Shown piece after piece: positions 6,040-6,154 of a stretch of 6,154 nucleotides of DNA. Numbering within the stretch: the stretch's first letter is position 1; each line of letters opens with the position of its first letter. Origin of the DNA: an uncultured Faecalibacterium sp. (GTDB lineage Bacteria > Bacillota > Clostridia > Oscillospirales > Ruminococcaceae); the NCBI GenBank assembly GCA_934525735.1, contig CAKSZM010000087.1:1-6154 (forward strand). Reading direction: 5' to 3'. The notes below the pieces were generated by a model. It saw only the letters and a program-made list of their open reading frames with translations, did not search any database and was not told where the DNA came from. Made by a program: the position numbers and the translations under genes.

Positions 6040-6068
6040 TTGACAACTTATCACGAGAGTGATAAAAT
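6040..6068 (+). promoter_or_regulatory. Strong sigma-A promoter P2 (presumed rRNA operon)
   Basis: -35 TTGACA (6040-6045) is a perfect consensus, followed by a 17-bp spacer and -10 TAAAAT (6063-6068), which has one mismatch. The expected start is near 6075. Tandem spacing with P1 (140 bases between -10 elements), the AT-rich upstream stretch and the downstream leader motifs fit a Firmicute rRNA operon. Confidence 0.85.
6048..6065. promoter_or_regulatory. Operator-like 18-bp palindrome inside P2
   Basis: TTATCAC (6048-6054), GAGA, GTGATAA (6059-6065): a perfect 7-bp inverted repeat with a 4-base centre. It fills most of the spacer and overlaps the -10. A dimeric regulator bound there would block RNA polymerase. 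It does not match the CIRCE element (TTAGCACTC-N9-GAGTGCTAA). Confidence 0.5.
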
Positions 6069-6074
6069 AAATAA

Positions 6075-6154
6075 GCTGTCAGCCGAAAGGCTGAAGCGCA
6101 CAGGACCTTGAAAATTGAACAATATCGAAAGAACTTGTAACGGAACCTATTTTC
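6075..6154 (+). other. Pre-rRNA leader with boxB/boxA-like elements, continuing past window
   Basis: Just after the P2 start, TCAGCC-GAAA-GGCTGA (6079-6094) forms a 6-bp stem with a GNRA tetraloop. It is followed by GGACCTTGAAAATTGAAC (6103-6120), which resembles the boxA-type CTTTGAAAAC sequences found before 16S and 23S genes in Firmicutes. Hairpin-then-boxA is the order of rrn antitermination sites. No rRNA sequence is recognised before base 6154, so the 16S gene is inferred to begin downstream; a tRNA operon is the alternative. Confidence 0.6.

Noticed and set aside
5819..6046. 75-codon open frame on the - strand downstream of sigF
   Set aside because: Phe/Leu/Ser-rich low-complexity translation of an AT-rich regulatory region that contains the terminator and promoters; no homology recognised.
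6048..6065. CIRCE/HrcA heat-shock operator
   Set aside because: CIRCE has 9-bp arms and a 9-bp centre (TTAGCACTC-N9-GAGTGCTAA). This site has 7-bp arms with TTATCAC and a 4-bp centre.

Overview
The window looks like a chromosomal segment of a GC-rich, low-redundancy gut-type Firmicute (class Clostridia, Oscillospiraceae/Ruminococcaceae; Faecalibacterium, Gemmiger or Subdoligranulum-like is my best guess). The reasons are a strongly C/G-biased third codon position in valS, clear Shine-Dalgarno sequences, a clostridial/bacillar spoIIA operon, and an AT-rich promoter region that ends in a typical Firmicute pre-rRNA leader. The genus is inferred from style and not proven. All real genes are on the + strand.

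Region 1 (1-4267) is a tightly packed run: valyl-tRNA synthetase (valS, missing its N-terminus at the window edge), a small VanZ-family membrane protein starting one base after the valS stop, and a protein with the folylpolyglutamate synthase (FolC/Mur ligase) fold. valS-folC is a classic Firmicute gene pair. Here a vanZ-like gene sits between them, and the folC-position protein has lost many residues that define FolC catalysis. The run ends in a strong rho-independent terminator (4299-4335).

Region 2 (4359-5815) is a complete three-gene spoIIA operon: anti-anti-sigma factor SpoIIAA, anti-sigma kinase SpoIIAB and sporulation sigma factor SigF (SpoIIAC). Together they form the partner-switching module that holds SigF inactive until SpoIIAA is dephosphorylated in the forespore. 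The terminator hairpin fills most of the gap upstream, so the operon promoter is not obvious.

Region 3 (5816-6154, 339 bases) has no gene. It holds a long-stem terminator for spoIIA, a first sigma-A promoter whose -35 lies inside that terminator stem, short ACGTCC repeats, phased A-tracts, a near-consensus second promoter with an 18-bp palindrome between and over its core elements, then a GAAA-tetraloop hairpin and a boxA-like sequence. This is the architecture of tandem rRNA-operon promoters with an antitermination leader. I infer that a 16S rRNA gene starts just past the window.

I see no mobile element, CRISPR array, tRNA or clearly new defence system. The most interesting points are the degenerate FolC-like protein in the folC locus and the operator-like palindrome built into the presumed rRNA promoter.
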